NCBI GenBank assembly: GCA_049999805.1
Contig: JBNGIO010006002.1
Span: forward strand, 150,882 to 193,122
Direction: 5' to 3'
Length of the DNA: 42,241 nt
Source: Folioceros fuciformis
Lineage: Eukaryota > Anthocerotophyta > Anthocerotopsida > Anthocerotales
Part shown: in pieces, positions 22,048-32,515 of the stretch
How positions within the stretch are numbered: position 1 is the stretch's first letter
Layout of the letters: each line of letters begins with the position of its first letter
The notes under the pieces: model-generated
The model's database searches: none
What the model saw: only the letters and a program-made list of their open reading frames with translations
What the model was told of the DNA's origin: nothing
Program-made: the position numbers and the translations under genes

Positions 22048-23182
22048 ATGGGAAACTCGGGGAGCGTGGAAGGTCCTCCAGCCGAGAAGCGAAGCAAAAG
22101 CGTTCCCGATAGAGTGCATGATTTGTATTACAAGGCGTTCCCTGGTGCGGACTGTCCGGTGACAGGTGCGGCAAGGGAGAAATTGTTGGATGCGGCCTCC
22201 AGTCGAGATGGGGGAGCTGCCTGTAGCCGGGCAGCAGGGAGTTCGGGGCGGGATGCGGAGAGTGAGGAGTCGAGCAGGCAGGGCAAGTACAGGCATCCTC
22301 ATGTGTATGACGTGTACGGGAGGAGGATAGATCCGCAAGAGAAGGAACAGTCTGGGAGGAATGTTTGGGTGATGCCTTCGTTCCTCTACTACGGCACGAA
22401 GGAGGCTGCTGAAGAGATTAATCCTCTGAACAGGATGCCGAAGAATGCCAACCAGACACCGGCTCCAGGGCAATTGGAGATGTTGTCTACGTACAGGCAA
22501 AAATCGTCTATACCTAAGGGTGGAACCGAGGAGACTTGGATGTATCCATCGCCTCAGATGTTTTTTAACAGCCTTGTCAGGAAGGGTAAGGCTGATGATG
22601 TGAGCGAACGGGATATGGAATCTGTTGTTACGACTCACAACGCTGTGAACGAGAGCACGTGGAACAAGTTATTGCAATGGGAGAGGTTGTATTCTCAGCT
22701 TTTCCCTGGCTCCGCGGAGCTTGAACCAAGGTTGCTGTATTTCAGAGGACGGCCTCATGACTTATCTCCTAAGGTAAACAAATTCATGTTTCATGAGTTT
22801 AGAATTTGTGACTGGATGTGTTCATGTTTGATCTGTTGAGATGTTTTGGTTCCATTCACGAGCTTACGTACGCCGCATGGATTTTCAGGCGCATGTTAAG
22901 AAGCTTCTAGGTTATGGTGCGCCATTTGATCGTCACGACTGGACGGTCGACAGAGGTGGTCGGGAGATGCGCTACGTCATCGATTTTTACTACGATGACA
23001 ATGCTCAGGCGAAGTGGCCTTTCGTGATTGATGTCAGGCCCGCTTTAGACTCAGTACCAGCTGCCCTTCTCAGGGCGAGGATGTTAGTCGAAGAGTTTGC
23101 TGGTAAGGCCGGACTTGCTTCACCTCTGGATAATCCTGCGCATCATGGGCAGCCAGATTCACAACAAACTCCTGCTGCTTAG
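22048..23182 (+). CDS. CCHL: Holocytochrome c synthase (cytochrome c heme lyase)
   Basis: Attaches heme to apocytochrome c in the mitochondrial intermembrane space. Two exons, 22048-22773 and 22889-23182, phase 0, 339 aa. Visible hallmarks: one CPV heme-regulatory motif (residues 36-38, GADCPVTG), NPLNRMP (about 130-136), the THNAVNESTWNKLLQWE segment whose His (about 197) corresponds to the essential heme-ligand histidine of the family, FRGRPHDLSPK and, after the intron, PFDRHDWTVDR..G.EMRYVIDFYYDD. The start has no better alternative upstream. The C-terminal tail after FAGKAG is short and proline/glutamine-rich. The gene is convergent with the UBX gene. Confidence 0.96.
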
Positions 23183-23506
23183 AATCTGAGCTGCAGTTTT
23201 GTGTCGTGACGTCTCATGTACATCCTACTACCAGCATGTTTGAAAAGCTGCCACATCAATGTTTCAACGTATTGAAAGTGGTGAGTTCCAAATGTTTCAC
23301 ATACGTTGTATACGCACAAGGTGCGTGAATTTCGTATCAGATGGTAAAGATGATCAACGCATCGCACTTTCTTTAAAGATGATTGGACGAAAAGTCCTAC
23401 TCAGACATTTGAGAGATGTCCAGTTCACAATTATATGACTGTACAATTTGGACAACTCGTGTGCAGTACATCATCAAAATTCACCCAGCTTTCTAGAAAA
23501 GGATCT
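23183..23506. other. Convergent 3' flanks of CCHL and PUX genes
   Basis: 324 bp between two convergent stop codons. Presumably both 3' UTRs; no other feature seen. Confidence 0.5.
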
Positions 23507-24525
23507 TCATCCTCCCCTCTGGATGACCACGGAGCTAATAAGGCCAGCCTCCTCAATTGTCTGCAGAGGATCCGTCAGATGCTTAGGAGGAAAACCCATC
23601 GTCTGAAGCTGATATGACCCTGAAGTTCCCGGCCTAGCAGCTTGAATAAAACCTCGGATGTCGCCAACTGTGTGATGACGGTTGAAGCGAGCCACCATAC
23701 GGGTGCCATCTGACAGGCGAAGTTGTATCGAAGTCGAGGGTTTCTTGTCATCCACCACGAGCCCCATGGCCGGCTGAGTCCCTGCCTCCCTAGCCGTCAG
23801 GGAAGCCGGGGAGTCAATGGGAGCGGGAGTCACAGCTGCAGCGCTGCCCCCTAGCGTCCTTCCTGTACCTTGGAAGGCCAGAACCTGTTTAGGTTCCTTC
23901 GGAGCCTGCCAATCATCATCCCGCCTCACAAGGTTCACATGCACAGGGGTATCCTGAGACGCAGGTTCGAGTTCCCTGGGACACTCGGCCTTGTTGATGC
24001 TAGCCAAGAAGGGAGCGTTGGCGGGGTCATCGAATCTGCGCAAAGGCCCGTTGTCCACAGTAAAACCATTCCTCCAGAAAGTNNNNNNNNNNNNNNNNNN
24101 NNNNNNNNNNNNNNNNNNNNNNNNNNNNNNNNNNNNNNNNNNNNNNNNNNNNNNNNNNNNNNNNNNNNNNNNNNNNNNNNNNGGACCGGCTCCGGCGGCC
24201 GATGATCCCCCGCCAAAGTCCGCGCGGGTCCAACAAAACTGCTGCGCGTAGCAGGCTCCGCCGGAGCGAAGCCCTCTTGAGCTCCAGACTGCCGAGCCCG
24301 GTTGAAGATGGCGTCCACATCCTTCCGTCTTCTGTTGGGATCCTGCACCATCATCCCGCTCTTCTCCCCTCCCGTGTAGTACTCCTGCGGCCCCTCCGAG
24401 TCGCTGTCCGACTCTGCAGGCCGGCGCAAGTCCGATAGGGTTTTGATTCCCCCTCTGTTGCCCGCCCCGGTCTTGGGGCCCTTTCCCTTCCCCGCCTTCC
24501 CATCTCCATTCGCATCCATCGCCAC
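23507..24525 (-). CDS. PUX: SEP-UBX domain protein (plant UBX, PUX3/4/5 type), interrupted by an assembly gap
   Basis: Adaptor for the CDC48/p97 AAA ATPase. The N-terminal part (24183-24525) begins [16 protein letters not shown] and carries [28 protein letters not shown] and VQDPNRRR, a signature of the p47-like PUX group. The C-terminal part (23507-24082) starts inside the SEP domain ([38 protein letters not shown]), then an SHP p97-binding box ([10 protein letters not shown]), then a UBX domain ([43 protein letters not shown]) to TGA at 23507. The two parts are in different frames across the 100 N, so the N run is a placeholder or hides an intron. In relatives only a few residues separate RPPEPV from FWRNGF, so little coding sequence is missing. 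Confidence 0.9.
24083..24182. other. Assembly gap (100 N) inside the UBX gene
   Basis: Exactly 100 N between RPPEPV and TFWRNGF codons on the minus strand. A real intron or unresolved GC-rich sequence may lie here. Confidence 0.95.
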
Positions 24526-25127
24526 GAAGGCTCGAAATCTGAATGAACAGCCCGCAACGCAGCAGCAAACCTTTCTCAGCTACAAGCAACCTCACGCCAT
24601 CAAGAACACACCATCACACGGCGCAAGCAAGCAACACACTATCCCGCGCCGGCAAACCCTACCGTCCAGACCCGCTTCCTCCTTTGCAAGCCTTCCTTCC
24701 GGCAGCTGCTCTCGCACTCGCTCCGTGCGACGTTGTGACTAGAGCGTCATATGTCTAGCAGATGCAATTATATAGGTCACGCTTTATTAGACTTGTCTTT
24801 TGGCAATCCCTTGCCGTAGTAGGTCTACACAATTCGCATTGTGTCGAATGTACAGTAATTTCTTCTGCATTACGGAATTAATCAGAGTAAAATAACTGAA
24901 TTGCGAGGGTTTGGCGTTTGTCATCCTCCTCGCTGGGATCGCTCTGATCAAGAGCGGCAACTGGAAAGGTGAGCCAGTTGGTTCGTTGTCAGATGGTCTT
25001 GGTTGAACGGAGCGGCGGAGGTGGCGTACTGCGACGCCTGTTTTGGAGCTGGACGAGGCTGGGAATGGTGTGAGAGGAATGTGGGCCAATGTTGGTGTGC
25101 TAGGGTAGGAGGAGCCGTTGGCCAGCA
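24526..25127. other. Divergent intergenic region between PUX and mS26-like genes
   Basis: 602 bp between divergent start codons; 5' UTRs and promoters are expected here. No extra gene or repeat recognised. Confidence 0.5.
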
Positions 25128-25948
25128 ATGGCGCAGCGATTGTTGCATAGACTGGTGCAGCACAAGCGAATGTGTTATGGTCCTCCAAGGTTTTTGACGG
25201 TTTCTGCACCATCTAGCAGCGGCTCGGGGAGTGTGGCAGGTCTTGATGACCTAAAAGCGTCAACCGACGCGTCCGAGATTTTGAGGATTAGGAAGAAACT
25301 GGATTCGAAGGTTGAGCTCAGGCGGCAGTATGACAGGTCATTGGCGGAGCTAAGGAAGCAGTATGCGGAGGAAGAGGCCGGGAGGAGACGGAAGGAAGAG
25401 AAGAAGAAGAAGACTGCGGAGCTCCAGGTTATGTTGGAGAAAGCGCAAGGAGCTGCTTTGAGGGAGGAACGGACTAGGGCACGAGCTCTGGAAGCAGAGG
25501 AGGGGAACAAGGCGTCACGGCTTGCTAGGGTATTCCTTCCCGGTTGTCTGGTTTCGAGATGCCATGCAGTGGAATGTACTCGGTGAAGTCTGTGTTTGTC
25601 TAGTCGTGAGGGAGTGGAGATTTCAGGTTGTGTGATTTGCATAGATTGACTGATTTCTAAGTCTTTGAAGCTTGACTAGAGTGTGGAGGGAACTTCTATG
25701 CACCATAGAAGAACTTGGCTCTCCATGACCTCGTCACTAACGGGATATTGTTTCGTTGTGAACAGGAAAAAGATAGAGCAGAAAGAGCAGAGAGGCGTTT
25801 GTTCAGGGAGAAGTTGCTAGAAAGGAAGCAAGACAAGGAGAGAGCTGCAACCAGGCAACAGAGCTCTGTCTGGATCGAAGAGAAAGAGCTGGAACGGAGA
25901 ATATTGGAAGCTATGGCGGATCCTCACTACTTGGCAGGGCATTATTAG
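25128..25948 (+). CDS. Probable mitochondrial ribosomal protein mS26-like
   Basis: Two exons, 25128-25529 and 25766-25948, phase 0, 194 aa. The N-terminus (MAQRLLHRLVQHKRMCYGPPRF) is basic, amphipathic and free of acids, as in mitochondrial presequences. The middle is a long charged helix (ELRRQYDRSLAELRKQYAEE, EKDRAERAERRLFREKLLER). The end (SSVWIEEKELERRILEAMADP, HYLAGHY) resembles the W/F-I-T/E-xx-LExxIxxALxxP ending of mS26. These are weak, helix-dominated similarities, so another mitochondrial coiled-coil protein is possible. Role would be in the small subunit of the mitoribosome. Confidence 0.6.
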
Positions 25949-27689
25949 GCACAAAGCAGGAGGTGCTCAAAGTGCCAAGAGAACTTACTTTTCACTACCT
26001 CGAGATGAAGGATCTAGCGCCTTCCTAACGATGCAGTAAGCATCCAGGCCGGGCCATCTGTTTCTGCAGTGTTCAAGAACGGAATTTGGTACGCCTCTCT
26101 TGAGAGGCCAGCCCTTGCAGCTAATAATCCTCCTAAGTGTTGGAGCTGTTGACAGGCCTTTCACGTGCCTGACGAAAGGATTTGAAGCTTTGTCTTATGT
26201 GTTCAGTCTTTCGGCGTGATACTGAGATGCCTTCGGCTCTATTGAAGCAGGTCTTTGTGGGCAAGATTTGCCGATTCAACTCCGCTGCACCCGACATGGA
26301 AAGCTTTGTCTGAGAGACCAACGGGTACACAAACACAATTCTTGCATACCCTATGTACAGTGATGTTTTACGTCGCTTGGAGTCACCCTGGGTGACTCCA
26401 GGGTTGTCGTTCTTCAATGTAGGAAGGACTCCAAATTGGTGCAACTGCGAACCCACCCCCTTTCTTCAAATCAGAAGGCATGCTGGACAGTATTACGGAA
26501 GCAGTGTCATATTTCCCATTGTCATACGATGGAAGGAAGGACCCAGCTCTGACCATATGCTCCTGCAGTATACCACAAAGCGCTCTGCCAGCAGCCCTTC
26601 CCTGGAGTTCAGAGGCTTCCGTCGTCAGCCAGCATCAGGGGTTTGTGTTGACATACGCTTCTAATTACTGTACGTGTTGGGCTGTTGACAGCCTGTCGCT
26701 TTACCCAGATCGGGCACACACGTCAGTTTCGTGCAGTGTGGCCGGCTCGGCGTTGCCTCCTGTCTTGAAGTGGAAGCTAGGGCCTGTTACATCCATCTGG
26801 CACGAAAAGCACTCTCATAGCTAGAGCGACGCAAGGATTTGAAGAAATATCTGCAGGACCAGCACAAAGTAGCAGTGATGAGGAAGCCACGTTCACTAAT
26901 TTCACGCGCCGCCTTGGCTTTGAAGTTTGAAGACGGCGTGCCCGCATCAAAGCGGCACATGTAAGGCGGGCCCATGGCACCAAGTGTTACGTAACGCGCA
27001 AGCCACTGCAGGGCCCGGATCAGGGCCCGGACTCCCGGACTCCCGGACTCCCAGACTTTCGGGCGATAGGCCCCAGGGGGATTACTCCGGGAAGCCGCCC
27101 TCCCTTTACCTCGACTCGAGCCCAGATGCCCGGCAGGCTCCGTCGTCCAAATGTACGTGGGTTACTACAAGGACGCTGCAAGTGGATGGAGCCTCAGGCT
27201 CGCTGTTTGCTCCTGACAGCTTCGCAGGGACACGAGACATCCCCTACTGCAACTGCCACGACCATTCCATCAAAGATGCAAACCCTCGATTCGGATGCCT
27301 GTAGTTTCTTGCCTCTTCCTGATATTCGTAGAAGGGCTGCGCGTATACCGTAGCTAAATGTGTACTGTACAGGATGTATACTATACGATAGTTGTTGTGC
27401 TATGGTATAGATGAGTAGATAGTGAGGTATGCCCGATCCACGTCAGCGACAGGAAGGCGTCAAGTCTTTTCCCTGTGAACATCCGCTGAGTATTTATATC
27501 CACTCCGCCCGGCACGATGCACTACCCGGACCAGGAGTGACGCAGACGGGGAAGACTGCCATCTCTGCCAGAGAGCTCAGGCTGCTGTTGGCGGGATTGT
27601 CGGCCCGGGCTGGTGTGAGCTGTGGAAGGCGGGATTCCAGTTGTTGCTGATTGTTGGGGCTAAGGGAGGATTTCAGGGTAGGGAGAGAC
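25949..27689. other. 1.7-kb intergenic region with no gene recognised
   Basis: Several frames of 60-125 codons are open on both strands, but none shows a domain, a signal peptide or a convincing splice partner. Two small features stand out: a perfect 21-bp palindrome at 26379-26399, and a GC-rich patch at 27008-27055 with AGGGCCCGGA twice and GGACTCCC three times. The last few hundred bases should be promoter and 5' UTR of the HIR gene. Confidence 0.4.
26379..26399. repeat. Perfect inverted repeat, 10-bp arms
   Basis: GGAGTCACCC, one T, then GGGTGACTCC. The arms pair perfectly with a 1-nt centre, too tight for an RNA hairpin loop but suited to a dimeric DNA-binding site. Could be chance. Confidence 0.7.
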
Positions 27690-29115
27690 ATGGGGGCCTG
27701 TTTTTGCTGTCTGTGTGTGGATCAATCCACGGTGGCCATAGTGGAGCGATTTGGGAAGTTCGAATCCGTGGCCACTCCAGGAATCAACTGCTTGAATTGG
27801 ATCTGCGGCTACAGCGTTGCGGGTATTGTGTCGCTACGGGTGCAGCAGCTTGATGTGAAGTGTGAGACTAAAACTAAGGTGGGCTCTCCTCCCTTCGTCC
27901 TGTGGTTTGGTTTGGAAGCGCACATTTGAGCTTGGAGGAATGGTACCGCGGTGAGCTTAGGCTGCTGGGGAAAAGATTTGTGATTTTCTCAACTATTATT
28001 GCTTTGGCAGGATAACGTGTTCGTTTCCTTGGTCTGCTCTGTCCAATATCGGGCTCTGCTTGAAAACGCTGATGACGCCTTCTACAAGCTTACCGATCCC
28101 CACAAGCAAATTCAAGCTTATGTTTTCGATGGTGGGTTTGTCGCTTTCGGGGTGCCAGGTTGGGAATTTCTCTTTCGTCCGTGGTGTGGTGTGAGCTCGG
28201 CTGACGTAGTAGGTGGCTCGGGGGGCTGCAGTGGTCAGAGCGAGTGTTCCTAAGATGCTTTTGGACGAAGTATTTGAGCAGAAAAACGACATCGCCCACA
28301 ACGTGAGGGATGAGTTGGAGAAGGTCAGCAGCTGTGCTTAGGGCCTGCCAAAACAACGTGCTTTGCCGGGCAGGAAATTTGGAATGGACCAAGTGAGTCC
28401 TGTTGCTGACTGCGGGGTGTGAACTGTGACAGGTTATGGGGGTGTTTGGGTACGCCATCGAGCAGGCTCTCATGACAGATATTGAACCTGATGCCACAGT
28501 GAAGCGGTCTATGAATGAGATCAATGCAGGCAAGAATGTTTTCTTCTGAAATGTAGCCTGCCCAACCCACCCCACCGAGCCTTGGGCAGGGTTTCGGTTT
28601 GCTTCAGCATTTCACCAGCTCACACCCCTCCCTCTCGTACCATGTCACAGCTACTCGGATGCGGGTGGCCGCCAACGAGAAGGCAGAAGCGGAAAAGATC
28701 TTGCAGGTGAAAAGAGCGGAAGGAGAAGCCGAGAGCAAGTACTTGTCCGGAGTGGGAGTTGCCCGCCAACGTCAAGCCATCGTAGACGGTTTGAGGGAGA
28801 GTGTGTTGGCTTTCTCTAGCAACGTGCATGACACCACTCCCAAGGATGTTCTCGACATGGTTTTGATAACTCAATACTTTGACACACTGAAGGTGATTTT
28901 CACATTCAATTCTCGTCCACCCATGAGCTTCTTGGACCACCGCCTCCCCCCTTCATATCTGATGTGTACAACTTCCTGGAATGCAGGAAATCGGGCAGCA
29001 TTCGAAGAACACAACGGTGTTCGTCCCACACAATCCCGGAGCTGTCAGTGACGTCGCTGACCAAATCAGAACCGGATTCCTCCAGGGAACTGCCGGGGCC
29101 TTGAAGCACGCATAA
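27690..29115 (+). CDS. HIR: Hypersensitive-induced response protein (SPFH/prohibitin family)
   Basis: Plasma-membrane microdomain scaffold linked to plant immunity. Exons: 27690-27878, 28011-28131, 28232-28323, 28433-28529, 28651-28892, 28987-29115; 289 aa, the family's normal length. The start gives [20 protein letters not shown], with Gly2 for N-myristoylation and cysteines for S-acylation; the frame upstream has no comparable start. Landmarks: [139 protein letters not shown]. Intron 4 has a GC donor. The stop lies 22 bp from that of the opposing WDR5-like gene. Confidence 0.97.
28530..28650 (+). other. GC-AG intron in HIR
   Basis: Exon 4 must end ...ATC AAT GCA G to continue as (G)CT ACT CGG ATG (ATRMR). 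The base pair after the exon is GC in the context CAG|GCAAGA, which is the strong consensus of the rare GC-AG class; the acceptor is CACAG. No GT nearby restores the protein. Confidence 0.88.
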
Positions 29116-29137
29116 GGACATCCTGCTCTAGACCACT
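29116..29137. terminator. 22-bp overlap zone of convergent HIR and WDR5-like 3' ends
   Basis: Only 22 bp lie between the TAA of HIR (29113-29115) and the TAG of the WDR5-like gene (29138-29140, minus). Each transcript's 3' UTR must therefore run into the other's coding sequence. Polyadenylation sites were not identified. Confidence 0.6.
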
Positions 29138-30292
29138 CTACTCCTGTTCCCATATATTAATAACTCCCCCTTCTGTTGCCAAGTCAGCTGATGCAATCCG
29201 AGTGGACGATGGATGGCAAGCAACACATATTACCGCAGCAGTATGCCCAGATAGTTTCTGCAATATCACCCTGGACTGCAAATCCCAGATGTATATCAAA
29301 TTGTCCTCTGATCCGCTGACAACATACTGGCCCTGGGCTGTGATCCCGGGCACAATAAGTAATTCCTGATTCTTATGGCCGCAATATTCTTTAGCAATCT
29401 TTGCCGTCCTCCAGTTCCAGAGCCTCTGCGGAAGCACATCACAACGAGGAGAGTTTAGAACCCAAGTCCCGAAAGCAGATGTGCCACCGACAAACCCTAG
29501 CGGCGTGCAAACAAAAGCCGCATCCTACTGGCTCTCATCACTCACAATGGCGCTGTCCATGGTAGTCACCAGCACCCCGCTCTTCACCGGCGTGAACTGT
29601 ACATGCGACACGGGAGGTAAACCGTTAACCTCGTCCACCAGTTTCGTGTATGTCCATTGCTGCGTGTCCCAGATGACGAACAATCCATCCAAGCTGCTAG
29701 TCACTAGCCTGTCACCCTTCCTGTTGAATTGCACGGCCGTGACCGGATCAGAGTGAGCCTTGAGGACGAAGGAGGTTCCGTTCCTGTCTTTCCCGATCCG
29801 CCAAATTCTGACGAGATCGGACCACGACCCCGCTGCCACCAGCTCCCTCTTGGGGCACACATCTACGCAGAAGTTGATCCAATCCTTCTCGCCCTTGAGC
29901 GTCTGCACGCACCTCTGCGCCTCCCAGTCCCAGATCTTGACGGTCTCGTCGTCTGACGCGGAGCAGATTCTCTTGCCGTCCCTAGCCCAGGCCACGTCCG
30001 AGACACCCTTCGTGTGGCCCCGCAGCGTGGCCTTGACGCTCCAGTCCTTTGTGCTCCACACCAGGATGTCCGGGTTGAACCCCGCGCTGGCCAGCCACTC
30101 CCCGTCCGGAGACCACTTCACCACAGCGATGGCTGACGCATGCCCACGAAGAGACCTCGCCCGCCGGTAGGGCCGGAAGGTGTCCCGACCCTGCGCCTGC
30201 CCCTCATTTCGACCGCGAGACGCGGCCGAGATCTCTGCCAGCTCCGACATAGCCACCAGCTCTGACAGAGGAACGTCCTCCTCGTCGTCCAT
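29138..30292 (-). CDS. WDR5: WDR5-like WD40 protein (COMPASS H3K4 methyltransferase core type)
   Basis: Two exons, 29546-30292 and 29138-29425, phase 0, 344 aa. After an acidic leader (MDDEEDVPLSELVAM) the WD repeats follow the WDR5 order: SLRGHASAIAVVKWSPDGEW, TLRGHTKGVSDVAWARDGKR, DDETVKIWDWEAQRCVQTLK, AHSDPVTAVQFNRKGDRLV, SSLDGLFVIWDT, PPVSHVQFTPVKSGVLVTTM, GHKNQ, VSGSEDNLIYIWDLQSR and KLSGHTAAVICVACHPSSTR. WDR5 is a scaffold for histone H3K4 methylation. The blade that normally reads GH..V.C..F......SGSFDE.VRIWD is altered here (GEKDWINFCV, GSWSDLVRIWRI), so this may be a divergent paralogue with a changed binding face. Confidence 0.88.
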
Positions 30293-30549
30293 CGTCCCCA
30301 GCCCGAATCGGGGTTTCTTCTTCCTCGCCCTGGGTCCCGTCCGAATTCCGCGGAAGCCACACGGCCGCCGAGCTCCTAGCGTGCCGGTTTGAGTTCTTTC
30401 GCGACCCCTAGTTTCCGAGTGGGGGAAGGGGAGTGACCGCGACAGCGACAGCGAGCTCGAGCTCGAAATCGAGGTTCGTGGACGATTCTAGCTCGGGGTT
30501 TCGTGGGCCGATCCGAGCTTGAGGTTTGTTCGTGCTCGCCCGCGCAGCG

Positions 30550-31314
30550 ATGGCGGACTACCACTACGTGTACAAGGACGAGGAGGGCACCACGACGGAG
30601 TGGGACGACATCCAGAGGAAGCTCGGGAACCTGCCGCCGAAGCCGCCTAAGGAGAGGCCCCCGGGGTGGGAACCTTCAGAGGACGGGAGGGGGAAGAAGG
30701 TGGACAAGGCGTGGCTAGAGGAGAAGACTGAGGAGGAGCTGGAGGAGCTGGAGGACGATGCGGATCTGGACGACGATCGGTTCCTGGAAGAGTACAGGAA
30801 GAAACGGCTGGCGGAGATGCGGGAGCGGGCCAGGAAGGCCAGGTTCGGCTACGTGATGGGCATCACGGGGGCGGATTTCATTCGGGAGGTGTCGCAGGCG
30901 CCCGCGGATGTGTGGGTGGTGGTGCATCTGTACAAGGATGGGAATCCCGACTGCCACATCCTGGGCCAGTGCCTGGAGGAGCTGGCGGGGAAGTATGCCG
31001 GGACTAAGTTTGTCAAGATCGTGTCCACGGACTGCATCAAGGATTACCCCGACTTCAATCTGCCCACGGTGCTGGTGTACAACCAGAGCAATGTGAAGTC
31101 TACTCTGGTGGGCATGCGGCCATTCGGGGGCAACAGGTGCACTGCGGAGGACGTGGCCTTCACGTTGTTGCAGGTCGGGCCGGTGTTAGTCGGGGCGGGA
31201 GAGGACGAGACCTCCACGAAGGCCATCACGGACAGGGTGCGCAGGGATTTCATCGCCAAGCTCGTCACCAAGTATGAGCAAGAGAACTCCGATCACTCTG
31301 ATGACGAGGGTTAG
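30550..31314 (+). CDS. PLP3: Phosducin-like protein 3 (thioredoxin fold, tubulin-folding factor)
   Basis: One intronless frame of 254 codons starting MADYHYVYKDEEGTTTEWDD, the same opening as plant PLP3 proteins. N-terminal helical region: DIQRKLGNLPPKPPKERPPG, KAWLEEKTEEELEEL, DDDRFLEEYRKKRLAEMRER. The phosducin-type thioredoxin domain follows (about 95-215): GADFIREVSQAPADVWVVVH, LYKDGNPDCHILGQCLEELA, KFVKIVSTDCIKDYPDFNLP, TVLVYNQ. The redox CxxC of true thioredoxins is absent, as expected. PLP3 works with the CCT chaperonin and prefoldin; Arabidopsis PLP3 is needed for microtubule assembly. GC-rich codon use. Divergent from the WDR5-like gene with 257 bp between starts. Confidence 0.95.
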   Translation: MADYHYVYKDEEGTTTEWDDIQRKLGNLPPKPPKERPPGWEPSEDGRGKKVDKAWLEEKTEEELEELEDDADLDDDRFLEEYRKKRLAEMRERARKARFGYVMGITGADFIREVSQAPADVWVVVHLYKDGNPDCHILGQCLEELAGKYAGTKFVKIVSTDCIKDYPDFNLPTVLVYNQSNVKSTLVGMRPFGGNRCTAEDVAFTLLQVGPVLVGAGEDETSTKAITDRVRRDFIAKLVTKYEQENSDHSDDEG

Positions 31315-32515
31315 GGTTTCCCGGATTGCACCATTGCCTCAGTCTCCGGTATCACTGGTTGACTGACTGACCGGTCTCCAACCTCCCCAAGGTGCAAATT
31401 ATCGAGGCCTGCTCCAAACCGTCCATGATCTTCTTTCCCTAGACCTGACGCAGCCAGGCCATGGGTAGGATTTGCCACAAGCGGGAGGTGTCGAACTTTG
31501 TGTTGTGGTCCACGACACAAGTCCGTTCTGGTCTCTTTTGGTATGCATCCCCTGGCCAGGTCGGGTGCAGCTTCGTCTGAAGCATGGGCTGCAGCATTCG
31601 TCTAGTAATCCTAGAGGCCAAACAGAAAGTGCCTCAATCCTGTGTGCACCATTGGATATGTCTTCCACTTGTACATCAACTACAGATCTATTTTGTGAAC
31701 GCAGTGCTCAGGGCTTCACATCTGGTCACTTCTCAAATGGCGCTTCAACAACAACCCCTTACTCCGTAGAAGAAGGTGGAAGAACCTCCATGGGAGGCGC
31801 ACCCTCCTCTCAACTACCAAAAGGAACTTTCTTAAACTACACGACAAAAAAGGCTCCAAGGACCGAGTGGGTTTAGGGATGGGATTTATGACAGCAAGCA
31901 GCCCACATTAGGATGTGGGGCAAGTCTCTCTTCATTTCACACAACCCTTCCTTCTTTGCAAAGAAGCATACCTTCAACACAAAATGAAAGACAAGACAAG
32001 ACTCCAAGTGTGAAACCTCATTTTCCTATCTTGTTTAAGTGCACGAACTGCAGATGATCTTATCATAGTTTAATATTTAAATATTTTAATAATTACGTAT
32101 CTTATAAGATTCAAGATATTCTAAAATACTATTTTCCCAGTTCACTAAAAAAACCAGATACTTAGATTTACAAATAATTATTTGGCTACCGTTTACTTTC
32201 AAAATAATTTTGCTTGTGTCATATAATATGTCATTATTCTATATTTAGCTCAATAGTTTAAGAAGAGAACGGATTCCAACAGACATAAAACAAAGATCAA
32301 CTAATTTTTATGCTCAAGTTGTATCTTCACCACAACACCTTCCCAAGTCACCACCTCTTTGATTCAAAGCTGTACATGTACATATAAACCAAATCAAGGT
32401 GACCCAAATCAAAGGTACTTGTTAAACAATTCTTTGATTGGGTATGGAAATCATGTTGTTAACATCGCGGAGATAATATAATTTATAATTATCAAACATG
32501 TAATCAGATCTGAGG
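31315..32515. other. Intergenic; drops from mixed to strongly AT-rich
   Basis: To about 31880 the composition is mixed, with a 134-codon frame (31472-31876, +) that has no domain and looks like chance. From about 31880 on the DNA is AT-rich with no frame of note. Nothing else recognised. Confidence 0.4.

Noticed and set aside
31472-31876. 134-codon plus frame downstream of PLP3
   Set aside because: No domain, mixed composition, probably chance in the 3' flank.
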